DNA of 64,000 bases from Hygrocybe punicea (GCA_963556145.1 OY744461.1:8690891-8754890), one strand, 5' to 3'. Positions 20,572 through 32,476 are shown, counted from the stretch's first letter. Made by a program: numbers and translations. The notes: a model not told the origin generated them from the sequence alone.

Positions 20572-21739
20572 TCAATATAAAGGAAGACCGTCTTCCTCTG
20601 TCTCCAGCAATTCTTCCAGCTCCCGAATTTTCTGGAGAGCGTCTACCCTCAGCTGCAATTTGGAGATCTGCAGTTTCAGTCGACGTTCCTGGCCTCGTTC
20701 CTTCCCATTGATATCTGTATCCGTGGAGTATAGGTCATTGATGTTCAAACCTGACATTTCGTGAAAAAGCTTTGCCATGAAGGCACGAGGGCGCGGTTCC
20801 AAGGCATCGGTTAGCCAACCCTCAGTCATGCCATTGAATGGTGACATTATCTTCCCTGTTTTGAACCACCAGAAGTCGAGCAGCGCATCATCCTCCAAGC
20901 ACCCACAGTGTAATATCCCCGGTGGCATGATTATTGGTGGATTTCCCTGACTGGCGATCTTTCTGATATATGCGACACCAGTAACCCGGAACTTCAGTTC
21001 TTTTTCTTCGGGGTTCTCCATGGTGTTGCCATATTTCAAGGCCACTGATTCGTCAGAGACCCGTTGCCCCTTGTCAAGCCTATGATGGTATAAGCAAATG
21101 ATGTTTCCTCTGTTTGTCGTAAGACAATGGATAGCCAGGGCTCGGCTGCTTGTCGCAGCTTGGGGGCAAAATGTGTCATTGGAACGTATGCGTTTACGCA
21201 GGTCGAAAGGTAATGCAGCCTTTTGATCCTCAGGATGGGCAAGAAATTTGACAATGGCCTTTTCCGCTTTTCCTAGCATGAGATGAGCACAGCGTCATAG
21301 ATATAAGGTGGCACACACCCTTGTATTTGTGGTCGTCAGTTTTATCATACTTGTTGTCTGTGGATGCTCCCACTGTTGATCCAGCACCCTCTTCCAATGT
21401 GCCAGGTGCTTCACCGCTATTTAATTCTCCTTGAGTGCTGGTAGCACGTTTTCGTTTCTTGGCAGCAGCCTCATCTGCCTGCTCAGCGCTAGTCATATGG
21501 CTACCATCAATGGCGGATAGAGATACAGTTGTTGGGATAACTGGCGGATAGGTCCACGGGCCATACTCGGATGGAGGGGGAGGCAATGTTGGCAAATGAT
21601 CAGTCCACCTGCCATTGTCATTGGTTGGGGCCAATGGCATCAGGAAATTATCTGGGAAAGTCCACACACTGCCACCGTTGGTTGGGGAATTCGTTTGAAC
21701 CGTCCAACTTCCATCATTTGGGATCTTGTTTGTTGGCAT
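20572..21739 (-). CDS. KDZ cargo gene A, 373-aa protein of unknown function
   Basis: Two exons (21739-21319 and 21272-20572) separated by a 46-bp intron join to a continuous 373-aa frame. The N-terminal half is rich in Pro, Trp, Thr and Asn, with repeats of a (G)xWT motif (DGSWT, GSVWT, GRWT, GPWT). A basic KKRKR stretch may be a nuclear signal. The C-terminal half is compact (FRVTGVAYIRKIA, GILHCGCLEDDALLDFWWFK) and ends in a Leu/Glu coiled coil. No known domain is recognised. The start codon lies inside the arm of hairpin IR3, and the gene sits just inside the left terminal repeat, so it is probably element cargo. Confidence 0.65.
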
Positions 21740-22595
21740 GGGAACTCAACACGGAAATAACTGAATTGCCTGATTGGGTCAACTTAGCGTTTACGGAACG
21801 AGTCTCAGCAATGTTCTTGACATTGTTGCAAGCACCACAACGAATATTAGACCAATGCAACACTGCAGATACTTGCAAATGAGTCCTTTGAACTTTGAAG
21901 AAGCCCATTATTTTTAGGATTTTATGTCTTTGTACTTTGCAAGATATTCGTGTTATGTTCACATCCTCTGCCAAAAAATGGACCCTTAACTGTGAATACT
22001 GTCAGTTCCCCATCAATAAAGCCCAGAAAAATCTGAAAATATGTTTGAGGACAGTCTTGATATATTATAACCTATGGCCAATGTGTGCCTTACAACCAAG
22101 AAGGTGGGAGGACAAATATTCATACAGATATGTTGGTAGGTACACTGACCACGAAAAGTTACATTGTGTTTCAAATTATGATCCTACGACTTTCATTGCA
22201 ATTCTTCATCCTCCCACCTTCTTGGTTGTAAGGCACACATTGGCCATAGGTTATAATATATCAAGACTGTCGTCAAACATATTTTCAGATTTTTCTGGGC
22301 TTTATTGACGGGGAACTGACAGTATTCACAGTTAAGGGTCCATTTTTTGGCAGAGGATGTGAACATAACACGAATATCTTCCAAAGTACAAAGACATAAA
22401 ATCCTAAAAATAATGGGCTTCTTCAAAGTTCAAAGGACTCATTTGCAAGTATCTGCAGTGTTGCATTGGTCTAATATTCGTTGTGGTGCTTGCAACAATG
22501 TCAAGAACATTGCTGAGACTCGTTCCATAAACGCTAAGTTGACCCAATCAGGCAATTCAGTTATTTCCGTGTTGAGTTCCCATGCCAACAAACAA
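21726..22595. repeat. Long hairpin IR3: two 387-bp inverted arms, 96-bp loop
   Basis: Positions 21726-22112 and 22209-22595 are near-perfect reverse complements with a 96-bp spacer. The outer tips are TTGTTTGTTGGCATGGG. The left arm contains the start codon and 5' flank of cargo gene A, so the right arm mirrors that start codon on the other strand. Arm sequence shows no relation to IR1 or IR2 that I can see. No flanking target duplication is visible. Confidence 0.9.
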
Positions 22596-22651
22596 TATTC
22601 GATAGGTCACAAAATCTTGTATTATGGAGGATGTTTATGAGATACACAATA

Positions 22652-23835
22652 CTACGAATGCGAAGAAGATGCCGCTGCAATCATTGACTGTAGATGTGCA
22701 ATAAAAGAGTCCTTGACCGCAGCAGATGCACGCTCTTCCGTAAGGGCAAGTCGTGACTTTTCGGCTTCTGCAGTCACGCCTGCTAACTGTGCCTGAGTTG
22801 TTGCCAAATTTCATGCCAGCATCTTCGCATCTTGACGTCGAGAAGCTACAAGGGCAACAGTTGTCCTGCTGAGCTGGTCATGGATACTATTTAGCTCATC
22901 TAGTGCCTCCCGCCGAAGTCGCGGAGACGCATAATGTGTGAATGGAGTGTTTGCTGTAATATGCTGAGCCCCAATGTAGAGCCAACAACCTGTTTCGACA
23001 GATATCGCTACGCACTGGGATCAACATTGATAATGAACAGTTAGCATTATTGATGAACTGGCACACATACCCTTCGCATAATGTCTGAGATCAGACGAGA
23101 GAATCGCTTTGATGCCCTAGCAGCTTCATCTATGGGTGGCCTCAGTGGTCGAGTGCGATGCAAAACTTAGTAGGCCGGTTCAGTTTGCAAGTAGCTCCTT
23201 GAGATGGAGTACTCACCAAATGGCTTGTTTCCTTTCCCAGCCCCTTCCACAAATCCAAATAAGGCCACATCGGCCCTGGGGCACCGGGTCTGGGTTTTGT
23301 TGGTGGCTTGGCCCCGTTTGGATGATGGAGCATCATCGGCATCTGCAAGCACCCCAGAATCCAAGTCATCTGAATCATCCACATAAGTATTTTCGTGATT
23401 GGCTACAGAAGGCAGGAAGTCCCCAGCACTCGAGGTAAGAAGCTGGGGATCAATATTGTGGTTCTGTGAGATAAGTGTCAAAAAGTACGTGATGAGCAGT
23501 GGAGAGCTGTGTACCGTAGCTGGGGTTGATGGGGGGCAAAACACGTCTACGGTATGGTTAGGTGTGTTGTCAGCTTGGAAGGTAACTGGCAGAGCTTGGG
23601 TAGTTTGTGGAGCAGGCTGCAATGCTTCGAGCGGTTGCTATAACAAATATTCAGCATCCATCCCACACCAGCCGCATGCAAATGGTGAACAAGCTAAGGT
23701 TACCAATGTTAGAAATGCTTTTCCACGAACTGTATGTTGACATTCCGACAGCAGTGGTTTGCCTGGACACCTGTGACAGTGGCGAGGATGAGTCAACCGT
23801 TTCTTTGGGGGGGATTTACGAGCAGCTTTGCCCAT
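22652..23835 (-). pseudogene. KDZ cargo gene B: Cys-cluster and coiled-coil protein with one in-frame TGA
   Basis: Four exons (23835-23704, 23637-23217, 23165-23071, 23014-22652) join in one frame of 337 codons. The N-terminus is basic and has a CxxC-type cluster (HPRHCHRCPGKPLLSECQHT). The middle is acidic and disordered. Then RASKRFSRLISDIMRR and ETGCWLYIGAQHITANTPFT precede a C-terminal coiled coil (ALDELNSIHDQLSR, TTQAQLAGVTAEAEKSRLAL). A TGA at 22811-22813 interrupts the coiled coil. I recall similar proteins beside KDZ-type transposases in mushrooms, which supports element cargo. The function is unknown. Confidence 0.6.
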
Positions 23836-23959
23836 GATGAAGGGGTGGTTCGACTTTGTTTTGTTTGCAGTTGTTGCATTCTACGTGGTTCAGATTTGAT
23901 GGTTGCAGAGGACCGTAACGTCTACAAGAAAAAAATGCAGCCAGGGCACGTGACATTGG

Positions 23960-26900
23960 TTGATGTATTGCTCACCATCTCCTGAAGTTTTAAAAATCCC
24001 GCCATTGCTGGAATCTCCCACCAAAGTGCGGTACACCCCCCCGGTTGCATGGGAGCCAGGAGGGTCATCACTGAGCCCTATCAAGGCATCTAAACATGGA
24101 CGTGAACCCAAGAGAAAGAGGGCTGACTCAACAACACTGACACTACACCGAAAAGTTGATTTGATTCATAGGTCTCACAGCCAAACACCAGCCCAATCGA
24201 GCCTCGAGCATGTACCCTCTGTCAGCCGGATTCAGCAAGAAACATTAGCTGATAGCCTACCCGATAACCAGAGCCAGTATTACACGGCTTACTTGGATTA
24301 CGTGTTGGCCGACTGTGCAGGTTTCTATCAGATATCGGAACGGCTCTGTGTTGTGCAGGGGTGGGATGGTCGAAGGCAGCGCATAACGGTGATTAAAAGG
24401 GTCATGCTTACTTGGGGCCTGAAGCTGACCATCGATGCGTAGAAACATTGGTATCACCTTCATTTCGCATGGATTGGTGACACGATGACCATGGCATGTT
24501 TGTGTCCCAATGAGAGTGCAGGTTGCGTCCATGAACTGTTCCTCCAGGAATTTTACCATGAACGATTCCCTAATGATGGTACATTTCAGTTTACTGGTGA
24601 GCAGTGATATAAATATCGTCTAGAACACAACTTTGATGGTGGTCATGGATAGATGAGAGCGTAATATTGTTCTCGCGTGAATCGTCCGACAGTGGGATAT
24701 TCCTGAACCGCTTCTCTGTGGGAAGTGAAACTAGTCATCAGACAAACAGCCGCGCAATCGTCTCTCATGAGGGCAATAATCGCGGGGAAGGGGAGTGGAC
24801 ATGCACCAAGGATAGTAATGGGATGTGTTTGCACATCAAAGTTGCACGCAATCACCTACAAATATTGCTGCAAGGGGATCCACATGCGAGCACGGAGGTA
24901 TTGGATGATGTGGTAGTCGAGAACATCGGTTGGTCCTCGCAATATTAGCAATATTTTAACATCTGAAGAGTAATATGTTAGTCGCCCAAATTCGTCAAGG
25001 TGCCCAAGGAAATTTTTCCATATCTTATCTCCCAATCCTTCCACCGGCATGGGCAGCATTACCTTCCGATACCAATCTTTATCCCCGTTGTAGAGGGTCC
25101 TCGACCCTCTGAGGCCGTAACATCAATATCTAGCGAATCCGCTCGAACCCGACGTCTCTAGCAATCTACGCTCGAACCCGACGTAACCCGACGCAACCCG
25201 ATGCATACCGACTAGCACGGCCGCTCACGTACCTGGTCGGTCTATCTCGTAAACTCACGGAACTTCAAATATCAAAGATAGATCTCATCGGACTGGGATC
25301 CCGACATCGGACTTGCCTTATTCACGCCTAGCGTCTCCCTTATGGGGATATAGTAAAGTATATTGCATCTTTTACGGTTTTTTATATCTTCCACCCATTT
25401 TCCCTGTCATCGTCGCCTCGCAACGCTCTTCCTACTTCCCCATTTTTATTCTCCTTTGTTTCCTCTCATCGGCCGAGGACTCTCGTCCGAATCTAGGTAC
25501 AGAAATTTGTAGTATAAAAACGGTGCCCAAGCGCCGTCTCAAAATAAGAAACCAGTTCCCCCGTTTCCTCTCTCTGAGAATTAGTCTCTCAGTAAAATCC
25601 ATCGCACACATTACTCGTCGGATTCCTCGACGCTCTCCCCGTCGTTCTACCGCCTTTATCTCTACGTCCATCGTCACCCGACACCCGACCCGCCATACCC
25701 GACATCGTCGGCTTCGTCGGCTTCGACCAGTCTCGATAGATTTCAGTAGTTTACTCGGCGGCTTCTTACCTTTTATATCCTATTATCTTACTGAAGCTTG
25801 TTAGACTATTCCTAGTCACTTCTACGCTGACCCCCACAGGCTTAGGATTATTATTCCGCAGCCACCCTGACCTCGCCTTTACACCGTCCTGTTCCAGTGC
25901 GCAAAGCACCATCACTAATCTATCTTGATTCATCCTCCTCTTGTCTGTGTGCCACTGGCCGAACGATGTATAATGCGGCATTGGCCTGCCAAGAGCAGCG
26001 TTGCACAATCTATTCATTGTCAGAAAAGCTTGAGACCCGCATCCAGGTGCAAAAATGCCCAATTTGCCCTCCAGCTCGGCAGCGGTTCATTGGCCCCGAT
26101 GGAAGAGAAGCAGGCATATTCAACTACAATAACTCAACAATGTTCAGTCACGAGCTTTTGGACGAGTATACATGCACATTTACAACATCCAAAACACCCC
26201 TTGTCGCATGGGCAGCCATTGTATCCCGCCGTTACGCCCTCACTGGCCACGAGTTTGTCAGTGACCCCTTGCTTCGGTCGGTTTGGTTTGCGTATGTTTG
26301 GATCCAGCACTTTGAAAACGACATGCTGTGCATTCGGTGTGGACCTACCCCAGAAGATGTGATATGGGACGGTGTAACACTGGCATTTGGACGTAAGCAT
26401 GTCTTGGATTCTCTGAAGCCACCAACAGCAACGGAAGACGATTCACCGGTTCGCCAAAATCGCAAATACGTGTATAATCAACAGATCTTGCTTGATCGAC
26501 AGTTATGGGACTTGGTACGAAAAGTTATCGCGATGCCGTTGTTGCCAGCCCTGTTAAAAATCAGCGAAGGGGATAATGATCTGACAGATAACAGCATCAA
26601 GTGTGACGCGCAAGGAGAAGAGGATAGCACGGTGGGAGAACACAGAAAAGCAGAGGAAGCGAAAGCAGCGGCAGTGGCTCTTGACCACATTTCTAGAATT
26701 GAGCTTGTGACTGAAAAGTTGACAGGTTTGAACACAGGACTAGGAACACTCTTCATGTCATGCTATGGTGTGCATGCATATCAGCGCCAATACCAACCAC
26801 CACCCTCATACCGCCGACTGTTTCAGCAGGTAGGTAGACTTACCTGGACCCTCATTATGAGCTGACGTCAAGACCAGTTATGTGCAGAAGAGTCGGTCCT

Positions 26901-27814
26901 GCAGCTCACAACAGCCCTAGCATTAGAAGATCTGAGGTTGTTTAACGAAAATCCTACCCGGAAAAATGCTTCACAGTTGCTGAGCATCCTGGTGATTTTT
27001 GGCATCCTCAAGGAGGCTGGTAGGGAGCCGTATCCTGAAGCATTGTTGAGTTTCTGCAGGTGGATATGTGCCCGTGGACAAAGTGTCTTGCACACATTGT
27101 TGGGACAGGACGATCCATTAAGCACAATCACGGAGGTTTTGCCACAAGATGACTGGGTCATGGTCAGTCCAGTTATCAATAGCTTGCGCCATCCTGACAC
27201 ATATTTTGCTGCAGTCGGGATGCTGCTATAGTATGCCAAAGATTTGTGCCCGCCCCATTTACCCACGTCTGAGATACGATCAACAGAAGGAACAAGAGCG
27301 TCAACGTGGTGGGAAGTGTTCCAAGTATTATTCAAAATATGGTCAGCAACGACTCACAGGGGGGATCATGTGTGCATGGTGCACCCACAGTGTGTGTTAC
27401 GGATTCCATTGCATCCCACGAAGTGAAGGTCGAGACGATGTCTTCTCAGCAATGGTGACGCAATGGCCCAAGGCGCCGAAACGAGTGATCTATGACTTTG
27501 CTTGTGCACTGGGGCCATACGGCTTGACCTGGGAACCAGCATTCTTCGCGGATACATTGTTCGTAGTCGACGCATTCCACGCTAATGGTCACACAAAATG
27601 TGCACCTGCATCATTCTTGACCACTTACTCATGTGTGGACCCTCGCTTGTCGTGCATCAATTCAAGTGCCGCTGAATGCGGAAATGGTGGTCTCAGTCGT
27701 ATTCGCAAGTCGGTCAGTTATATGGGGCAGCAGCGTGCTATACTTTACACGAAGACATTTGTCTCTGTCTGGAACCGAATGATTACTAGAAAGATGCTTG
27801 GATTGTCGAGTTGA
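23960..27814 (+). pseudogene. KDZ-type transposase (HMGXB3-like, Cys-cluster) split by a solo LTR
   Basis: The N-terminus has a basic KRKR patch and QSQYYTAYLDYVL. SWIM/Cys-His-like clusters follow (CLCPNESAGCVH; WTCTKDSNGMCLHI). Then SISYLPILPPAWAALPSDTN runs up to a solo LTR (25089-25883) and resumes after it. Downstream are CPICPPARQRFIGPD, GIFNYNNSTMFSHELLDEYT and a CxC6-like cluster (CSKYYSKYGQQ, CAWCTHSVCYGFHC). The catalytic part has RVIYDFACALGPYG, VVDAFHANGHTKCAP and INSSAAECGNGG. Likely introns: 24597-24652, 26834-26872, 27163-27214 and one near 24910-24950. Breaks: TAG at 24440 and the LTR. The start is uncertain and may lie upstream. Confidence 0.85.
25089..25883 (+). repeat. Solo LTR, family A, inserted in the KDZ transposase
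   Basis: TGTAGAGGGTCC...GCCTTTACA, 795 bp, is flanked by a 4-bp direct repeat CCGT (25085-25088 and 25884-25887). Removing LTR and one repeat restores the transposase frame (DTNLYPRPVPVRKAPS). The first bases after TG form an inverted repeat, AGAGGGTC / GACCCTCT. Family A also occurs at 4990-5779 (inverted) and 17478-17595 (fragment). Confidence 0.92.
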
Positions 27815-27831
27815 ATACATACCATAGAACT

Positions 27832-29081
27832 GTTATTTATGGTTCCAGTGAACCATCCCTACTGACAATGGTACCCAGAGACCATCGGCACCTCCTATGA
27901 GTTCACTACGGTCAGATACAACCATCAGACATAAGACGGTTTGTACATACCATAGGACAGATAATTACAGTTCCTGTGAACCATCCCTACTGACAATGGT
28001 ACCCAGAGACCATCGGCAACGCCTATAAGTTCATTACGGTCAGATACAACCACCAGACATAGGAGGGTTTGTACGTACCGTAGGATTGTTAGTTACAGTT
28101 CCTGTAAACCATCCATGCCGACGATGGTACCCAGAGACCGTTGGCAACTCCTGTGAGTTCACTACGGTCAGATACAACCATCAGACATAAGACGGTTTGT
28201 ACATACCATAGGACAGATAATTACGGTTCCTGTGAACCATCCCTACTGACAATGGTACCCAGAGACCATCGGCAATGCCTATAAGTTCACTACGGTCAGA
28301 TAAAACCACCAGACATAGGAGGGTTTGTACGTACCGTAGGATTGTTAGTTACAGTTCCTGCAAACCATCCATGCCGACGATGGTACCCAGAGACCGTTAG
28401 CAACTCCTGTGAGTTCATTACGGTCAGATACAACCATCAGACATAGGAGGGTTTGTACATACCATAGGACGGTTAATTACAGTTTCTGCGAACCATCCAC
28501 ACTGACTGATGGTATCCAGAGACTGTTGGCAGCTCCTGCAAGTTCTCCACGGTCAGATACAACTGTCAGACATAAGAGAGTTTGTGCGCACCATCACATT
28601 AGAGTTCCTGTGAACTGTCCCTGCCAGAGACGGTACCCAGAGACCATTAGCGACTCCTCTAAGTTCCCCACAGTCAGAGACAACCACCAGGTATAAAATG
28701 GTTTGTCCATACCGTGGTGAGATGGTCTCAGCATACCATTATACCATTGGTGATGCTATGGTACCAGAAAACCGTGCCATCGCTCGGCAAGCTTAACGAT
28801 GCTGCTGATGTTGTCGATCAAAGGATCCCTCTAAGTTTTGCATAGCATTTACTTCACTCAGCACTGTCTTGATGGCTCAGATGGAGAGAGATCACTGGCA
28901 AGCGATGGCGATGGCGACAGCGACTGAGTTGGAAAGAATCAAGTGGACGGTTCCTATGCACCCTGTCGGATTCCAAGGTTTGGGGGAACCATCCACACCG
29001 ACGGTGGACTAGCCAAGGTGGAGGGTGTAGGCAAACCGTCAAGGCGAGTGACAACCCGTTGTTACCACTTTTCGACAGAAG
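27832..29081 (-). repeat. Right terminal inverted repeat of the KDZ element
   Basis: This is the inverted counterpart of 19231-20480. The outer ~1060 bp is nearly identical. The inner part keeps canonical units of about 128 bp that differ from the diverged inner units of the left end. The outermost sequence reads CCACTTTTCGACAGAAG. Confidence 0.9.
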
Positions 29082-29432
29082 TCGTTACCGTGTTTGTTAT
29101 AATTTTGTACCTGTTTGTACAACATGGCATACGTTACATGCCCCGATATTGGGTGCGCCATGGCCAGAATTGATCTTTGACCACGATTTGATTTATTTGT
29201 GTCAAACCTTCCTCGTGACTGTCAATCTCGTGTGGCAAAAAAATAGGAGTATTTGACGGTCACACCACATACCAGGCTCTAAGATACTATTTTATTACTT
29301 TTGCAATTGCAGATTCAGAATTGCAGGTTCAGAGGACTCAGATAATTCTGTTGTAGCAAAACAGCGGGCGCGGCATCACTATATATGACGATCCGTTACG
29401 CGCAATGATGCCTTTGAAGTTGACGTCTAAAG
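29082..29432. other. Intergenic, downstream of PEX3
   Basis: No gene or repeat is recognised between the KDZ right end and the PEX3 stop codon. The segment presumably contains the PEX3 terminator. Confidence 0.5.
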
Positions 29433-31346
29433 TCACGGGAATAGCTCGTCGAACCTGGAAAACATAATGGCCGATAACCCAGCGACCTCTCTCACATCCA
29501 TCAATCCCTATTGACAATCGGTTTCCCATTTGTGAGTTGTGAACACTCGGGGGAAAGGAAAATACCCTCACATCGACAAGCTCATTCGGCAGCCCGTTAA
29601 GTGCCAAGTGACTCCACCGTGCTAGTCCAGGCAACAACCCTGCCAGCCGAAGTCGCAGATCCTGGCCAAATTCATCCACCTGCCGCCCAGATTCGACAAA
29701 CACATTTTTGTGAAGACCATCGAACAGGAGATCTGTGGCTCTATCTAGACAGACTTCCAGGACCCGCTCAAAGTTCGAGGAAGCAATGATCGTCCGTGTT
29801 TCATCCAGGAGGGACATGAAGAGGGGCGTATGGTTTGTGGCGCGAGATGCTGGGACACCACCTTGAATTAGGATGTGTTGCATTGTTTCAGCCGTCGGGG
29901 GGAGAAGAGTCGAGACAAAGCTATCCTAGGCAATAAGGGTAGGCTAGGAGAAGCCATGGGGCAGGACGTACTTGATTTTTCGTTCATTGCCCTCGAACGT
30001 TATTTCGTGTTCGACCCTTCGCCGGACATCACTAATAAGCCGGTGGAGATCAATTGCTCCCAATTTGAGTTTCAAAGAAACTCTACCAACAGTGAAAATG
30101 CATGAATAACGCCACACCCAAAGGAAGTGTGCTCACCCATCAAACACCTCTTCCACGCCTCTCCTGACTCTCTCGCTGACATCTTTCCAACCAACGTGCA
30201 AGATCCACCAACTCAAGGTCAGGTATTTCATCTCCATGTCATCGTTCATACCATCGCCTTCATCTGATATTGGCTCGTCACCGTAGTCGAGCATATTGGC
30301 GGCTCCCCCAAAAAGTAACGATGTCGGAGAAAATTTCAATTCCGATCTCTCCTGTAGTCGTTCTTCTCGCTCGAGTTGCTGAATCGACTGGACGTATTTC
30401 GAGCGGCCTAGCAGTGTTAGTTGGATACTAGTGAACAAGGAAAGGAGGGTGGTTGAGTACAGAATGGTTAAAGTTCTCGTAAAGGCTGATGCAATACCCG
30501 TTGATTGAGTTCGAACGACGAAAAATCCTGGAGGACTTACTGAGAATTTTCACTTCTTTCCACAGCTCTGCTTTGCTTCTAGAACTGGTATCTGATGCAA
30601 TAGAGCTCATGCCTTCCGACTGCAATCAAAAGGTCATCAAGTTTTGCAAAAAGCCCAGGATAACTGGCTCTCACGCGACCTGATCCTTCATTACCGAGGC
30701 TCATAGCGGAGTTTATCGAATCTGATAACTGGGTCCCATGTGAGGATTCTAGAGAATCAATTCGTGGAGCATGAGGATTTGATTCTTGTCGGGTTTGTCC
30801 TTCCAGGCCAGCGGAACATGGGTCTACCCAGCTCTGAGAAGAATCACCCATATTCGAGTCTCTACCAGAGCCAGAAAACGATGAAATGGAGACGGAACCG
30901 GCGTCTGAGCGTGCGTCATGCTCTGGTAATATTTCAACGCTCGATGCTAAGCTTGACTCCGATAGAGCTGTAGGTGACGGTCCAGCGGGAGACTTCGGCA
31001 TTCTAGACTTGGCTTGAAGTTCTTGAGTAACTCCTTCGACGTCCATTTCCTCCAGAATCTGTTGGGCGAGAGTAGGAATGAGCGCCATGACAGTGTATGA
31101 AACATCTTCCTGTGTTTGTTGAAATCTACGCTTAAGACTGAAGGCAACATTCAACAATTTCCCATGCTGAGGCATTTTTATCACTTACTTGTCGCGTGCT
31201 ATGCGCTCCTGGGTGACCTTGTCGCGAACTTCCTCCACTCTATCTGCCACATAACGGCCAACCAGATATAGACCTCCCACAATGCCGCCTGTTTTGACGA
31301 GGCCCCGCCGGTGCTCGTACACATAACCGGTTAAGGATTGAAGCAT
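29433..31346 (-). CDS. PEX3: Peroxin-3, peroxisomal membrane biogenesis protein
   Basis: Seven exons (31346-31189, 31137-30675, 30619-30541, 30485-30137, 30082-29972, 29920-29572, 29507-29433) join to an uninterrupted 527-aa frame. The N-terminus has the membrane anchor region (MLQSLTGYVYEHRRG... GGIVGGLYLVGRYV). Conserved Pex3 segments include RSKAELWKEVKIL, SIQLTLLGRSKYVQSI, LTLSWWILHVGWKDVSERV, FMSLLDETRTIIASSNFERV and the end DVREVAGLSAIMFSRF. Pex3 docks the Pex19-cargo complex to insert peroxisomal membrane proteins. A Ser-rich low-complexity insert in exon 2 (about residues 95-205) is usual for basidiomycetes. The gene appears intact. Confidence 0.95.
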
Positions 31347-31555
31347 GGCGAGATAGCTGGCAGTCTCATAGGCTGCTTCAGGTCTTCAAATCCCTTGGAA
31401 TATACTAACACATGTATGGCGGGTCTAAGGTCAAATTTGACTTCCGTCTCCATATTAGGTAACCTCCAACTAAAACTCGAATTTGTAGACTTATGGTGCG
31501 CGAATTGTCGTCTGGGTAATACTGTGCTGACGTCGTACGGAACAGGGAGGAGGAG

Positions 31556-32198
31556 CTAGATATCCGTACCCCAAACACGTCTGGAGCCCTTCAGGTTCGT
31601 TCGACAGTGTCTCTTAGAAACAACTTGATAATGCGTCACGAAAGGCGGTTGGTGGACAAGACCATCCAACTGGAAATCAAATACTGCAATCTTGTTCGGC
31701 GGGATACTTGCAATCACATACGGTGTGTGGACCGTCAGCGCGTCCAAAGAGGTACAATCATGGTAATATTGGTCTTCGGCCATGGTGCTCACATGCTTGT
31801 TGAGTAGTGGAGGTACATACAACCAAACCGCCCAATTCCATCCATGATGGTGAGAATGTTTCATATCTCACGACGTATACCTGCGCATAATGTGATAAAC
31901 TGACGGCTTGCGTCCAGTGGGCCAAGCAATACGAAGAGCGAGAGGAAGAAAAGAAATCATGAAGGCATGGACTAGACGACCCTGCAGTATCTTCCAGATT
32001 TCCGCAATTATATTTTCTTGCGTTCGATCGTTGAATTTCAGAAACTGGTGTATCATTCCGCGGTCAACATTCTTGTCCAAGATCCCGAACGCTGTGGCCT
32101 AATTGTAATAGCTCGGTATTTCGTTCTGCTCGGTGATCAAGCATAGGGATTATGGCTATCCTGTGGCCCGGTGCAACTTCTCGCACCTTGGCATACAT
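31556..32198 (-). CDS. Hypothetical protein with one hydrophobic segment
   Basis: A likely tiny first exon (ATG at 32196-32198, four codons) is followed by an intron ending TTAG. The next exon reads ATAFGILDKNVDRGMIHQF, continues with an Arg/Leu-rich hydrophobic stretch (HAFMISFLPLALRIAW) and ends near 31868. The frame at 31864-31556 (HTPYVIASIPPNKIAVFDF) is probably a further exon, but the joining splice sites are unclear. I recognise no family. It lies upstream of PEX3 on the same strand, about 210 bp away. Exon structure is tentative. Confidence 0.4.
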
Positions 32199-32476
32199 CG
32201 ATTCTTCCTTCTCATTTTTCCTGTATATCACTCCCCCACTCCACTTTACCCGTTAGAGAGAATTAGTTCGCTTGTATTCGTGTTGCGTGTAACCAAGACG
32301 TGAGTGTCATAATCTCTCATCATCGAGCTGAACTTGTCACTTTCAGTTGTCGTGGGACTCATCCCGAATACCAGCCGAGGACCCCGATCCCCTCTGATGA
32401 TGATATCCAATTTTGAATTGGTCGCAAAAAATCCTCAACCGTCTCCTGTGAGAGCTACTGGTATTCCTCAAGCTGG
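32199..32476. other. Intergenic between the hypothetical gene and the HNH remnant
   Basis: No gene is supported. It probably holds the promoter of the minus-strand hypothetical gene. Confidence 0.4.

Larger units (their letters stand above)
19231..29081. mobile_element. Large KDZ-type DNA transposon (HMGXB3-like transposase)
   Basis: A 9.85-kb unit is bounded by long terminal inverted repeats starting CTTCTGTCGAAAAGTGG (left 19231, right end 29081). It contains two minus-strand cargo genes, a long hairpin (21726-22595) and a plus-strand transposase split by a solo LTR. The Kyakuja-Dileera-Zisupton (KDZ) superfamily assignment rests on the transposase and its cysteine clusters. No clear target duplication flanks it: the left side runs into hairpin IR2 and the right side is unrelated, so one flank may have rearranged. 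Confidence 0.75.

Noticed and set aside
21895..22640. ORFs in hairpin IR3 (for example starting MKKPIIFRILCLCTL on both strands)
   Set aside because: The same short frame appears on both arms because of the inverted repeat. Composition is AT-rich and no domain is seen.
24257..26062. Minus-strand coding frames that appear to continue across the solo LTR
   Set aside because: The frame is restored by removing the LTR, but the plus strand is also restored and matches the conserved HMGXB3-like transposase (Cys-His clusters, LPPAWAALPSD). The minus frames are shadows of it.
19223..29090. Target-site duplication for the KDZ element
   Set aside because: The flanks GATACACTA and TCGTTACCG share no direct repeat of plausible length.
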